From Zhongshania aquatica (GTDB lineage Bacteria; Pseudomonadota; Gammaproteobacteria; Pseudomonadales; Spongiibacteraceae), in assembly GCF_027257955.1 (NCBI RefSeq), contig NZ_JANZNQ010000004.1, positions 124,001 to 188,000 on the forward strand: a stretch of 64,000 nt of DNA. The letters run 5' to 3'. Positions 38,502-45,610 of the stretch are shown here, piece by piece (positions within the stretch are counted from its first letter, which is position 1; the number at the start of each line of letters is the position of its first letter). The translations under genes were made by a program, and so were the position numbers. Below the pieces are notes generated by a model. It saw only the letters and a list, made by a program, of their open reading frames with translations. It was not told where the DNA came from and did not search any database.

Positions 38502-38705
38502 ATGAATTCAAATTATAAAAGCTACGAGGCATGGTTTGACGAATTCAAGCGGCTCGCGATTGCTGAGGATCTAGCGTGGTTAGTGTCTAGCGAGGGGGAG
38601 TCTCATAAGAAAGCGTTTGAGCTGGGTGATTCCCCAGCGGAAGAATTGATGGCACTGGCTGACATGGCCGAGTGGCGCGGTTGTGGTTGCGGCGGCGGTA
38701 GCTAG
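38502..38705 (+). CDS. Small conserved protein with Cys/Gly-rich C-terminus
   Basis: 67 residues beginning MNSNYKSYEAWFDEFKRLAI and ending in EWRGCGCGGGS. The N-terminal part is helical and acidic with no membrane segment. The tail, with two Cys in a Gly run, could bind a metal or be a modification site. I do not recognise the family. It lies between rpiA (divergent) and ilvA, and its stop codon abuts the long inverted repeat. Confidence 0.6.
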   Translation: MNSNYKSYEAWFDEFKRLAIAEDLAWLVSSEGESHKKAFELGDSPAEELMALADMAEWRGCGCGGGS

Positions 38706-38762
38706 TGAAGTGTCCTTATATAAGCTCGGGCTAAAGCACCAGCTTATATAAGGACGCTTCAC
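38705..38762. repeat. Long inverted repeat with 22-bp arms between small ORF and ilvA
   Basis: The left arm (38705-38726) and right arm (38741-38762) are complementary over 22 bases with a single T/G position that becomes G-U in RNA. The loop is 14 bases. The arms contain CCTTATATAAG, itself a near-perfect palindrome, so the site could bind a dimeric protein or form a cruciform. As RNA it would be a very stable hairpin. No T-run follows, so it is not a plain intrinsic terminator. It starts at the stop codon of the small ORF and ends 98 bases before ilvA. Confidence 0.85.
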
Positions 38763-38860
38763 ATGTTCGTCGTCTTGCTGCGCTTTGGCCGCATACGCGG
38801 TAGACTGGCCAGCTGAATTTTAGCGCTGTTTTAGCGTAGCAATGGAGGCCGTACAGAGTC

Positions 38861-40378
38861 ATGCCACAGAGTTACATCAAAAAAATCCTCAAAGCTCGCG
38901 TTTATGACGTTGCTATAGAGTCGCCTGTTGACCGTATGTCGCTGATGAGCAAGCGCCTGGACAATGAGGTTTTGTTAAAGCGAGAAGATTTGCAGCCGGT
39001 ATTTTCATTCAAGCTGCGCGGTGCTTATAACAAGATGATTAGTCTCACCGAAGACGAGCGCAGCAAAGGTGTTGTTGCGGCCTCGGCGGGTAATCACGCT
39101 CAAGGTTTAGCCCTGGCTGCACTTAAACTCGGTGTTCGGGCCACCATTGTGATGCCAAGAACAACTCCGGCAATTAAAGTCGATGCGGTGCGCTCTCGCG
39201 GTGGCAAAGTGGTATTGCACGGCGATACATACGACGAGGCGTCGACTTACGCTAAAAAATTAGTCGAAGAAAAAGGCATGGTTTACGTCCACCCCTACGA
39301 CGATCCAGAGGTTATTGCTGGCCAAGGCACCGTGGGCATGGAAATTCTTCGTCAGGTTACCGGGCCTTTAGACGCGGTATTTGTACCCGTGGGTGGTGGT
39401 GGTTTGGCCGCGGGTGTTGCTGCTTATATCAAATATGTGCGCCCCGAAGTCAAAGTGATTGCGGTAGAGCCGGAAGACGCTGCCTGTCTTAAATTGGCAC
39501 TGGAAAAAGGGCGTAGGGCCATTTTGCCGGAAGTGGGTTTATTTGCCGACGGCGTTGCGGTTGCCCAAATAGGTAAGGAAACCTTCCGCGTCTTACGCAA
39601 AACAATTGATGGCGTGATTACAGCAAATACCGATGAAATCTGCGCAGCGATAAAGGATATCTTCGACGATACCCGCTCCATTGCAGAACCAGCCGGCGCA
39701 TTAGCGCTAGCTGGACTGAAAAAATACGTTCAAGAAAATGATTGCACTGGCCAAACCTTGTTGGCGATAGACAGTGGCGCTAACACAAATTTCGACCGGC
39801 TGCGCTACATTGCCGAGCGCACCGAAATTGGCGAAAAGCGCGAGGCGATCTTAAGTGTGACTATTCCAGAACGTCCCGGCAGCTTTAAAAAGTTTTGCGG
39901 CGCTTTAGGCCGTCGTAATATCACCGAGTTTAATTATCGCTTTGGTGACGACCGTGACGCGCAAATCTTCGTCGGTATTTCGGTGGCGGCAGGGGGTGGT
40001 GATAGGCAGGAGCTTGTCGATACACTGCAAAAAATGGATTACCCAGTGGCGGATTTTACCGACAACGAAATGGCTAAGCTGCATATTCGTCACATGGTTG
40101 GCGGGCATCGTCCAGCGGCAGTGAAAAATGAATTGCTTTACCGCTTTGAATTCCCCGAACGCCCGGGCGCCTTAATGAACTTTTTAACTAAGCTGGGCAA
40201 TCGCTGGAATATCTCTTTATTCCACTATCGCAATCACGGTGCGGCTTATGGTCGCGTTTTGGTTGGTCTGCAGGCAGACAAAAAAGAGCGGGTGGAGATA
40301 GAGGCATTCCTAGATAAATTGGCTTACCCCTACCACGAAGAAACCGACAATCCAGCGTATCAGCTTTTCTTGAGTTAG
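38861..40378 (+). CDS. ilvA: Threonine ammonia-lyase, biosynthetic
   Basis: IlvA deaminates threonine to 2-oxobutyrate, the first step of isoleucine synthesis. The 505-residue protein has a PLP catalytic domain (about 1-320) with the lysine motif FSFKLRGAYNKM, the Gly loop PVGGGGLAAGVAAYIK, and SAGNHAQGLALAA. Two C-terminal ACT-like regulatory domains follow (about 330-410 and 420-505), each starting with an ERPG motif (IPERPGSFKKF and FPERPGALMNF). This is the long, isoleucine-inhibited and valine-activated form. A clear terminator follows. Confidence 0.97.
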   Translation: MPQSYIKKILKARVYDVAIESPVDRMSLMSKRLDNEVLLKREDLQPVFSFKLRGAYNKMISLTEDERSKGVVAASAGNHAQGLALAALKLGVRATIVMPRTTPAIKVDAVRSRGGKVVLHGDTYDEASTYAKKLVEEKGMVYVHPYDDPEVIAGQGTVGMEILRQVTGPLDAVFVPVGGGGLAAGVAAYIKYVRPEVKVIAVEPEDAACLKLALEKGRRAILPEVGLFADGVAVAQIGKETFRVLRKTIDGVITANTDEICAAIKDIFDDTRSIAEPAGALALAGLKKYVQENDCTGQTLLAIDSGANTNFDRLRYIAERTEIGEKREAILSVTIPERPGSFKKFCGALGRRNITEFNYRFGDDRDAQIFVGISVAAGGGDRQELVDTLQKMDYPVADFTDNEMAKLHIRHMVGGHRPAAVKNELLYRFEFPERPGALMNFLTKLGNRWNISLFHYRNHGAAYGRVLVGLQADKKERVEIEAFLDKLAYPYHEETDNPAYQLFLS

Positions 40379-40446
40379 CGCGGGCGTGGTATAGGGTTTG
40401 CCGCAGATAAGGGTTTATCCAAGGTCTTAAGGTGTTGATGAGAATA

Positions 40447-40472
40447 GCTCTCCATGTGAGAGCCATTTTTTT
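40447..40472 (+). terminator. Intrinsic terminator after ilvA
   Basis: GCTCTC (40447-40452) pairs with GAGAGC (40458-40463) around a CATGT loop, followed by CATTTTTTT. It isolates ilvA from the cassette region. Confidence 0.85.
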
Positions 40473-40761
40473 GTATGCCGTATTTTTGAAGGCGGCTTCG
40501 TCTCAATAGCGGTTAAACTCGTATTCAGCTGCATGGCGCTCACTAATATTGGCGGAATTCACTTAAGTAATTGATTTTTGTTGATAAGCGATTATGCTCA
40601 TGGCTAAGGGATTCCACATCGAATGCAGGATGCACACAAATGGAAAAATCATTTCAGACTTATTATCCTCCTGATTTAAATAGAATTATCCTGCTTAATC
40701 ACCTCAAACCTTCGTTTCGCCGTGTACACGAGTTATAAAGCGGAACGCATTTGAATTTGCT
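40473..40761. other. Gap between ilvA terminator and cassette array
   Basis: About 290 bases without a supportable gene. GGCGCTCACTAATATTGG near 40526 resembles the GGCGCTCAAACATTAGC segment of the first attC, and GCGATTATGC near 40588 resembles an attC end (GCGTTATGC) with one extra base. These may be remnants of an eroded attC or cassette. No integrase gene or convincing attI is present. Confidence 0.4.
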
Positions 40762-40784
40762 GTTATGCGCATTAAGAGAGAATC

Positions 40785-41288
40785 ATGGAATTAACATCCC
40801 TAATTGAAATATGGAAATGGTTTAGGTGGATTCCGCCTTTAATTTTGAAACACATATTTACAAAAAGCCGTTTATCAGAGCTGGTATATATTGATGTAAG
40901 GCCGAGAGGTGACTCGGTAAGAGTTTGCTTGGGTGAAACCTCTTCTTTTGATATTTATCTTCAAATAATAAATATGACTCCATTTGAAATCGAGCTAGAT
41001 CGAGCAGAGTTTGATTTAAACTTCAGTGGAGTGACTATAAAAAATAAACACCTCAAAAAATCCGTCATAAAAGCTGGACAAATTTATGATCTCTATATTT
41101 CTGATGGAATAGATGGATCTAAAGCCATAGTGATAGATAGAATGTCAAAATCAGGAAACGCATCGGCAATAGATGTTTATTGTGTTTTCAATTGCAAGCT
41201 AGGGCAGTTTGTAAAGGAATGCTTTCACTTGGGAAATGTAAATGTTAAATACAACGGAAATTTATCAAAAAGTGATCAGGGCGCATAA
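40785..41288 (+). CDS. Cassette gene 1: unknown protein
   Basis: 167 residues. It has an N-terminal amphipathic or membrane-associated segment (LIEIWKWFRWIPPLILKHIF) followed by a soluble, beta-rich domain. The stretch SFDIYLQIINMTPFEIELDR resembles an Ig-like or C2-like strand pattern, and VFNCKLGQFVKECFHLGN closes it. I do not recognise the family. The stop codon (41286-41288) lies inside the attC end GCATAAC, the tight packing usual in integron cassettes. AT-rich relative to ilvA. Confidence 0.7.
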   Translation: MELTSLIEIWKWFRWIPPLILKHIFTKSRLSELVYIDVRPRGDSVRVCLGETSSFDIYLQIINMTPFEIELDRAEFDLNFSGVTIKNKHLKKSVIKAGQIYDLYISDGIDGSKAIVIDRMSKSGNASAIDVYCVFNCKLGQFVKECFHLGNVNVKYNGNLSKSDQGA

Positions 41289-41397
41289 CAAAAACCGGCA
41301 GTCGCCAAAACTTCACACCTTTTGTGCTACTCGCTGGCGCTCAAACATTAGCACAAAAGGTGCTCCGTTCTGTCTGCCGCTGCGGTAGGCGTTATAT
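41283..41397 (+). other. attC site 1
   Basis: GCATAAC (41283-41289) opens the site and GTTATAT (41391-41397) closes it. CGGCAG (41296-41301) pairs with CTGCCG (41374-41379), the inner L boxes. A perfect 13-bp helix, CACCTTTTGTGCT (41316-41328) with AGCACAAAAGGTG (41350-41362), forms the variable stem. The length, 115 bases, is in the range of long chromosomal-integron sites. Its core GCCAAAACTTC is shared with attC site 4. Confidence 0.85.
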
Positions 41398-41430
41398 TCA
41401 CAGGCCAACATGGTCACATTAAGGATAGAT

Positions 41431-42558
41431 ATGAGCAAAGATAAAGAAGGTGCTTTTATATATGCCGATGAGTCAGGACATTCAGGCAAAGATATTTTTA
41501 ATGAAAAGTCACCTATTTATTATCAAGGCGCTGTAATATCCGTTGGTGAAATCGAAACCAAAGTCGCACCAATAATTCAAAAATATTGCACTGATAATGG
41601 ACTGGAAAGATTGCATGGTTACGAGCTTGGAGAAGAGAAAGTAAATAGCCTTTGCTTAGAGTTGTTGGAAGCTTTAGATGGTACTCAATGGAGATTTCAT
41701 TACACAACACTTCAAAAAAGGTATATAGCACCTACAAAATTCGTTGATACTGTCTTTGATTGTTGGGATAACCCCGCAGTCCATCCTTTCTGGTACACAA
41801 CTGAACTATTCAGACACACACTATGTATATTAATAGACGACATGATGGAAGACGGTTTAGACGTTGAGTTTTGGAGCTGTTATTTAAAAGACGATCTGGA
41901 TGGCTTAATTAATATATGTAAAGCCTTGCTGGAAAAAGCTCCATATATTTTCGATAAAAGAGCATGTGAAGTTGTCACGGCAGGGCTAAGCTACGCGATA
42001 AATAATCCCGATATCTTCACGCTAATATCAGCTAAAGGTAAAAGCGCATATAAAAAACAGACACCAAATATAATTGCTTTTTCTAGTTTATTAACTGCCA
42101 CGCATAAGTTTTGCAATGAGTATGGCGTATCAGTTTCTGAGTTTATTCATGATCAGAGCGATGAGTTCAAAGGAACGATGCGAGAGTATCACCGCATATT
42201 TTTTGGTGTTGATTTTGAAGAAGATAAATTCGGTGGCATCCCACAATTTAAAGAAGTCGAATACGACCTGGGAGAATTCAAATTAGAATCTTCAAAGATA
42301 TCCTATGGATTACAAGTAACCGATCTTTTCTTATGGGTAATTCAAAGAGATGTTAAAAATAATAGCCTTGAAGAAGCCAAGGCTAAGATATTAGACAACT
42401 CTGATGATTTCGTTATTTCAAGATCAATGTCTTTAGCAATTATCCAAGCTAGGCACTTTCAATTAATTCGGGAAGAGCTAACGCCTGAGATGATAAAAGC
42501 AGGTAAAGAATTAAACAAAAAAATTGAAGCCAACCAAAAAGCAGCAATGGATAAGTGA
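41431..42558 (+). CDS. Cassette gene 2: DUF3800 domain protein
   Basis: 375 residues from the ATG at 41431, chosen because AAGGA (41421-41425) precedes it; the frame opens at 41410 inside the spacer. The N-terminal FIYADESGHSG (D13, E14) and the C-terminal SYGLQVTDLFLWVIQRD (D298) are the two hallmark acidic motifs of DUF3800. EFIHDQSDEF in between supplies further acidic residues. The spacing suggests a metal-dependent nuclease-like fold, but no activity is established for the family that I know of. It is AT-rich, with a cassette-type position between attC sites 1 and 2. Confidence 0.8.
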   Translation: MSKDKEGAFIYADESGHSGKDIFNEKSPIYYQGAVISVGEIETKVAPIIQKYCTDNGLERLHGYELGEEKVNSLCLELLEALDGTQWRFHYTTLQKRYIAPTKFVDTVFDCWDNPAVHPFWYTTELFRHTLCILIDDMMEDGLDVEFWSCYLKDDLDGLINICKALLEKAPYIFDKRACEVVTAGLSYAINNPDIFTLISAKGKSAYKKQTPNIIAFSSLLTATHKFCNEYGVSVSEFIHDQSDEFKGTMREYHRIFFGVDFEEDKFGGIPQFKEVEYDLGEFKLESSKISYGLQVTDLFLWVIQRDVKNNSLEEAKAKILDNSDDFVISRSMSLAIIQARHFQLIREELTPEMIKAGKELNKKIEANQKAAMDK

Positions 42559-42570
42559 ATATAAAAAAAC

Positions 42571-42676
42571 GCATGTTGTCGGAATGGTTTTCTGAACTTG
42601 TACCGCTTTAGTGGACTGAATATTTTCAGGCACCATAGAGGTACAAGTTCACTCGCTGTTTAGCAGAGCGTTATGC
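42571..42676 (+). other. attC site 2 (5' end degenerate)
   Basis: The 3' end GAGCGTTATGC is canonical (GTTATGC 42670-42676). A perfect 12-bp helix, TGAACTTGTACC (42593-42604) with GGTACAAGTTCA (42640-42651), forms the stem. The 5' end, GCATGTTGTCGG at 42571, departs from GCATAAC, so this side is degenerate or mispredicted. Confidence 0.7.
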
Positions 42677-42687
42677 ATAAGGAAATC

Positions 42688-43509
42688 ATGGACATCAACT
42701 TAAACGATATTTTGAATTTTGACGATCCTAAGAATTATAAGATTCATCTGGCAACGTGGAATGGAAAAGTTCAGCCCTTGGAAGTATTTGTGAGAGACCG
42801 AGAGGAATGGAAAGGCTGGAACTCTTGGCGCAGTGAAAAGGATGACTTTAATAGGCAATTTATTTTTAGCCTTATGGACTACTACCATGAGTCTAATGAG
42901 TGGTTGTTTGGTGGAGTATATGAAGTCGTCGAGCGGCTAAACCTGACAAGAGGGCGTGGTTACAAAATTTCTTTAACCGATCAGTTTGCTCCATATATCG
43001 GTAGACTTAAATTAAGTTGGAAAAGGTCAGGTAGAGCTAAATCGAGAAAACTTGAAAACTATCTTGAAGAATTTCGAGTGTCAGAAATACTGCGCGAAGA
43101 ATACACAGGCGCATTATTTTGTGGTTACGAGCATATCAACCATGATTTCCATGTTCTCGAAAATATTTTTCTCACTTCCAAGCCAGATTGGAGAGCTGCA
43201 CTCTATAGTGTAAAAGGAGTGTATCTCATAATGGACAAAAGCAATGGAAAAAAGTACGTTGGTTCGGCTTATGGTGTTGATGGAATCTGGTCACGTTGGT
43301 CTTGCTACATTGGTAACGGTCATGGTCATAATGACGAGCTTACAAAACTAATAAAATCTAAAGGTAAGGAATATGCTCGTCAGAACTTCAGATTTTCTCT
43401 TTTAGAGTATCGCCCGATGAAAACTGATGATTCTGAGATAATTTCCCGAGAGAGTTATTGGAAAGAGGTCTTACTCTCCAGAGGTGAATTCGGCTATAAC
43501 AGAAACTAA
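42688..43509 (+). CDS. Cassette gene 3: GIY-YIG nuclease with unknown N-terminal domain
   Basis: 273 residues from the ATG at 42688 (SD AAGGA at 42678). An earlier in-frame ATG at 42673 lies inside the attC end and is unlikely to be used. The C-terminal third is a GIY-YIG nuclease. G177-V178-Y179 and Y190-V191-G192 form the two halves of the signature, R203 sits in the expected catalytic-Arg position, and E255 in SRESYWKE is the metal-binding Glu. Residues 1-165 carry no domain I can name; they contain two basic patches (KLSWKRSGRAKSRKLENYLE) that could bind DNA. It could be a stand-alone restriction-type or repair nuclease. Confidence 0.82.
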   Translation: MDINLNDILNFDDPKNYKIHLATWNGKVQPLEVFVRDREEWKGWNSWRSEKDDFNRQFIFSLMDYYHESNEWLFGGVYEVVERLNLTRGRGYKISLTDQFAPYIGRLKLSWKRSGRAKSRKLENYLEEFRVSEILREEYTGALFCGYEHINHDFHVLENIFLTSKPDWRAALYSVKGVYLIMDKSNGKKYVGSAYGVDGIWSRWSCYIGNGHGHNDELTKLIKSKGKEYARQNFRFSLLEYRPMKTDDSEIISRESYWKEVLLSRGEFGYNRN

Positions 43510-43511
43510 AT

Positions 43512-43592
43512 GCATAACAAGGCCAAGCACAGCGCCCGCAAAATACGCGGGCTGGACCTCGCTTCGCTCGGCCCGTGTTGGCGGCGTTATGC
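43512..43592 (+). other. attC site 3
   Basis: GCATAAC (43512-43518) and GTTATGC (43586-43592) are perfectly complementary ends. GCCAA near 43522 pairs with TTGGC near 43579 as inner boxes, and CGGGC pairs with GCCCG in the centre. At 81 bases it is shorter than site 1. This is the best-formed of the four sites. Confidence 0.88.
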
Positions 43593-43614
43593 ATTTTGGG
43601 GTCGGAGCGAAAAT

Positions 43615-44007
43615 ATGAGACTACTCGTAATTTTGGCGTTTTTATTTTCAGCCTATTCCTTTGGAGGAGAGCAGTCGTCTGACATAGTTGGCTGCTGGGA
43701 TGCCGAGATTGAGGACTACCACAACGTTGTTACAGTCTGCGTTAACCATGATTTCGGCAGTATCTCTACACTATTTTCAAATGACGATGTGGGTGTGCCA
43801 CTTACTCGGTGTACTCAGCCTGCAACAGTTGCGCTGGATTCTTCGGAGGAGATCACTTTAAAAGGACTCGGTGGCTTGTGCAGAAATGGAAACAGGCAGG
43901 GAGAAGTGACTATGAAGTGTAATCCTGCTGGGAGAGCTGAGATGCAGTGCAAAATTTTCACTTCTTATCACGAAGTAAAAGCCACTAAGCGAGAGATTTA
44001 CAGATAA
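43615..44007 (+). CDS. Cassette gene 4: small exported cysteine-rich protein
   Basis: 130 residues from the ATG at 43615, which has SD CGGAG. The frame also opens at 43510 inside attC 3, which is not a real start. A signal peptide (MRLLVILAFLFSAYSFG) is followed by a mature domain of about 110 residues with six Cys (in GCWDAE, VTVC, LTRC, GLC, TMKC and MQC), which could make three disulfides. The start IVGCWDAEIEDYHN resembles small periplasmic domains with a lipocalin-like strand opening. I do not recognise the family. Confidence 0.72.
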   Translation: MRLLVILAFLFSAYSFGGEQSSDIVGCWDAEIEDYHNVVTVCVNHDFGSISTLFSNDDVGVPLTRCTQPATVALDSSEEITLKGLGGLCRNGNRQGEVTMKCNPAGRAEMQCKIFTSYHEVKATKREIYR

Positions 44008-44008
44008 T

Positions 44009-44101
44009 GCATAACAAGTACGCGCAGTTGCCGCTGAAAGACGCGGCTGGATAGCCAAAACTCCGCACCTTTTTGGCTGCCCCTGGCGTAGCGCGGTATG
44101 A
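44009..44101 (+). other. attC site 4 (3' end degenerate)
   Basis: It opens with GCATAAC (44009-44015), two bases after the stop codon of cassette gene 4. AGCCAAAA pairs with TTTTGGCT (8 bp) in the middle. The expected GTTATGC end is replaced by GGTATGA (44095-44101). It shares GCCAAAACTCCGCACCTTTT with attC site 1 (two substitutions). As the terminal site of the array it may have decayed or recombined. Confidence 0.65.
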
Positions 44102-44173
44102 CGCGATACTAAAGTATTCTCGCCCCTGAGAAGGACAGTATTGATGATGATTTTTGAATTACTAGAGCCCCAC

Positions 44174-44776
44174 CTATCGTCTTTTTGCTTTTATTACTTG
44201 CCGATCTGTCACAATAAAATCGAGGGGAATATCCCAGTCATCACTCGGTAAGGAGTTCACTTCTTGGCAGTGGTGGGCTAGGCCAATCATGATGGGTTTG
44301 CGCGTTTTATTATTTCGTTTGAACGCGAAAGCGCGGTCGTAGTATCCGCCGCCCATGCCGAGGCGTCGTCCGTTCTTATCAAATCCGGTTAATGGTAAAA
44401 GCACAATGTCTAGCTTGCGCGCCGGGTGTGGTTGCCGCCGTAAGCCTGTGGGTTCGCCAATGCCGTATTGGTTTGGACTAAGAGGTTGGCGGTGGTGGTA
44501 GGGGTAGAACGCCATCTTATTACTTGCGGCTGATTGCGATATTTTCGGCAGATAGCAGCGCTTTGCGCCTAGATTGGCGTAACGTAAAAGTGGTGCAGGC
44601 GATATCTCGCCGTCGCTTGCGATATATGCGGCAATATGGCGAGCCTTGCGAAAAGCAGCGAGTCGGATCAGGCGATGCATAATTAGCTTTGCGGCGACAG
44701 TTTGCTGTTTCGAGCTAAGGTTTTGGCGTCGCGCACGAAGCTCGCGTCGTAATTTAGATTTCAAGGTGGAATTCAT
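44174..44776 (-). CDS. fthC: 5-formyltetrahydrofolate cyclo-ligase
   Basis: FthC (YgfA) converts 5-formyl-THF to 5,10-methenyl-THF, clearing the SHMT inhibitor. The protein has 200 residues from the ATG at 44776; the frame extends through the 6S RNA, which is not coding. Key segments: KSKLRRELRARRQNLS at the N-terminus, GEISPAPLL, LTGFDKNGRRLGMGGGYYDRA (the nucleotide and folate signature, quoted in part) and IGLAHHCQEV. It ends a minus-strand zapB-like/zapA/6S RNA/fthC unit typical of gammaproteobacteria. Confidence 0.95.
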   Translation of the reverse strand: MNSTLKSKLRRELRARRQNLSSKQQTVAAKLIMHRLIRLAAFRKARHIAAYIASDGEISPAPLLRYANLGAKRCYLPKISQSAASNKMAFYPYHHRQPLSPNQYGIGEPTGLRRQPHPARKLDIVLLPLTGFDKNGRRLGMGGGYYDRAFAFKRNNKTRKPIMIGLAHHCQEVNSLPSDDWDIPLDFIVTDRQVIKAKRR

Positions 44777-44849
44777 ACGGGCAGTATAGCGCCGACACAA
44801 AGAAAGTGTGATGGTTTGAAATATAGATGAATTACAAAAGAGGGTGAAA

Positions 44850-45028
44850 AAGGCCCCAAGATACCGCCGGCTACGTGGCCCTTGAACCCAGCGGTTCAAG
44901 GTGGAGTTCCCCGCAAGATTTTTAGGCTTTCCGACAAGCGGACATGCACACCAATCTCGGCTAGAGTCCTCCGGGGTAAAAAGCATCGGCTCAGGGGTCT
45001 AAGCAGCCTAGCTAATATCCCAGGGTGT
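44850..45028 (-). ncRNA. ssrS: 6S RNA
   Basis: 6S RNA mimics an open promoter and sequesters sigma70 RNA polymerase in stationary phase. On the minus strand the segment reads CCCCTGAGCCGATGCTTTT, then GGTGTGCATGTCCG, then GGAAAGCCTAAAAATCTTGC. CACCTTGAACCGCTGGGTTC and AAGGG follow, in the same order as the E. coli RNA. The closing helix is CCCTGGGATAT (5' side, 45015-45025) with GTATCTTGGGG (3' side, 44854-44864), including G-U pairs. The zapA-ssrS-fthC order confirms the assignment. Ends are approximate. GCCTTTTT follows at the 3' end. Confidence 0.92.
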
Positions 45029-45095
45029 AACAAAGTATACCGTTTGGCCCGGCCTAATAATAGGGTGGGCTTATAAGGGGATGTGCTTGTTTACA

Positions 45096-45404
45096 CTAAC
45101 TAATATCTAACTGACGACAGCGCTGTAAAGTTTGTTCAACTTTGTCGCTGATGCGGTTGACGGTTTGGGTTTCTGCTTCTGTTGGCGTGGCGTTTTGTTT
45201 GGCTTGCAGCATTTCATAGCTGATATTTAGTGCCGCCATGACGGCGATGCGCTCTAGGCCAATAACCTTGCCGGAGGTGCGAATGCCGCGCATTTTTTGA
45301 TCTAAAAATTGCCCAGCCTGCATTAAGGCAGTTTGCTCTTCGGGCGGACAGGCGACCTGATATTCTTTGTCTAATATTTTTAAAGTGACGGTGTTAGTGC
45401 TCAC
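45096..45404 (-). CDS. zapA: Cell division protein ZapA
   Basis: ZapA binds and bundles FtsZ at the division ring. The 102-residue protein has the N-terminal globular part TVTLKILDKEYQVACPPEEQ and ALMQAGQFLDQKMRGIRTSG. A coiled coil (about 50-100) begins GLERIAVMAALNISYEML. The start overlaps the upstream coiled-coil gene by 4 bases. It lies 68 bases from the 5' end of 6S RNA. Confidence 0.94.
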   Translation of the reverse strand: MSTNTVTLKILDKEYQVACPPEEQTALMQAGQFLDQKMRGIRTSGKVIGLERIAVMAALNISYEMLQAKQNATPTEAETQTVNRISDKVEQTLQRCRQLDIS

Positions 45405-45610
45405 GACTCTTTCTCCAGCGCGCGCAGGCGCTGAATCATGGACTCAACTTTTGCACGGGCAATATCTGTTTTTTCGATCAGTTGTTCGCGTTCAGAACGC
45501 CAGTGAAGTGCGTCCGCTTTTAAAGCGCGATTTTCTTTGTCTAATTGCTCGCACAACTGGACAATTTCGTCCACTTTTCGTTCCAAAAGTTGCAACTGTC
45601 GCTGATCCAT
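45401..45610 (-). CDS. Small coiled-coil protein of the TIGR02449/ZapB-like type
   Basis: 69 residues that are heptad-patterned throughout: LLERKVDEIVQLCEQLDKEN and LIEKTDIARAKVESMIQRL. Such proteins directly precede zapA in pseudomonads and related bacteria and are presumed division accessories. The 4-base overlap with zapA suggests coupled translation. A specific ZapB function is inference. Confidence 0.82.
   Translation of the reverse strand: MDQRQLQLLERKVDEIVQLCEQLDKENRALKADALHWRSEREQLIEKTDIARAKVESMIQRLRALEKES

Larger units (their letters stand above)
40762..44101 (+). mobile_element. Integron gene-cassette cluster without an integrase (CALIN)
   Basis: Four AT-rich genes all point the same way, and each is followed within a few bases of its stop by an attC-like site. 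Three of the sites open with GCATAAC (41283, 43512, 44009). Site ends GTTATGC occur at 40762, 42670 and 43586, with GTTATAT at 41391; the last site ends in a degenerate GGTATGA. Each site contains a long imperfect or perfect hairpin of its own sequence, as integron attC sites do. The flanking genes ilvA and fthC are core genes. No tyrosine recombinase IntI is in the window, so the cluster is a CALIN or the distal part of a distant integron. Confidence 0.82.

Noticed and set aside
43510-43614. N-terminal extension of cassette gene 4 starting at the ATG in attC site 3
   Set aside because: It would translate the recombination site. A proper SD and a signal peptide begin at 43615.
44777-44986. 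N-terminal extension of fthC to 44986
   Set aside because: It runs through the 6S RNA gene and is unlike the family N-terminus, which begins at 44776.
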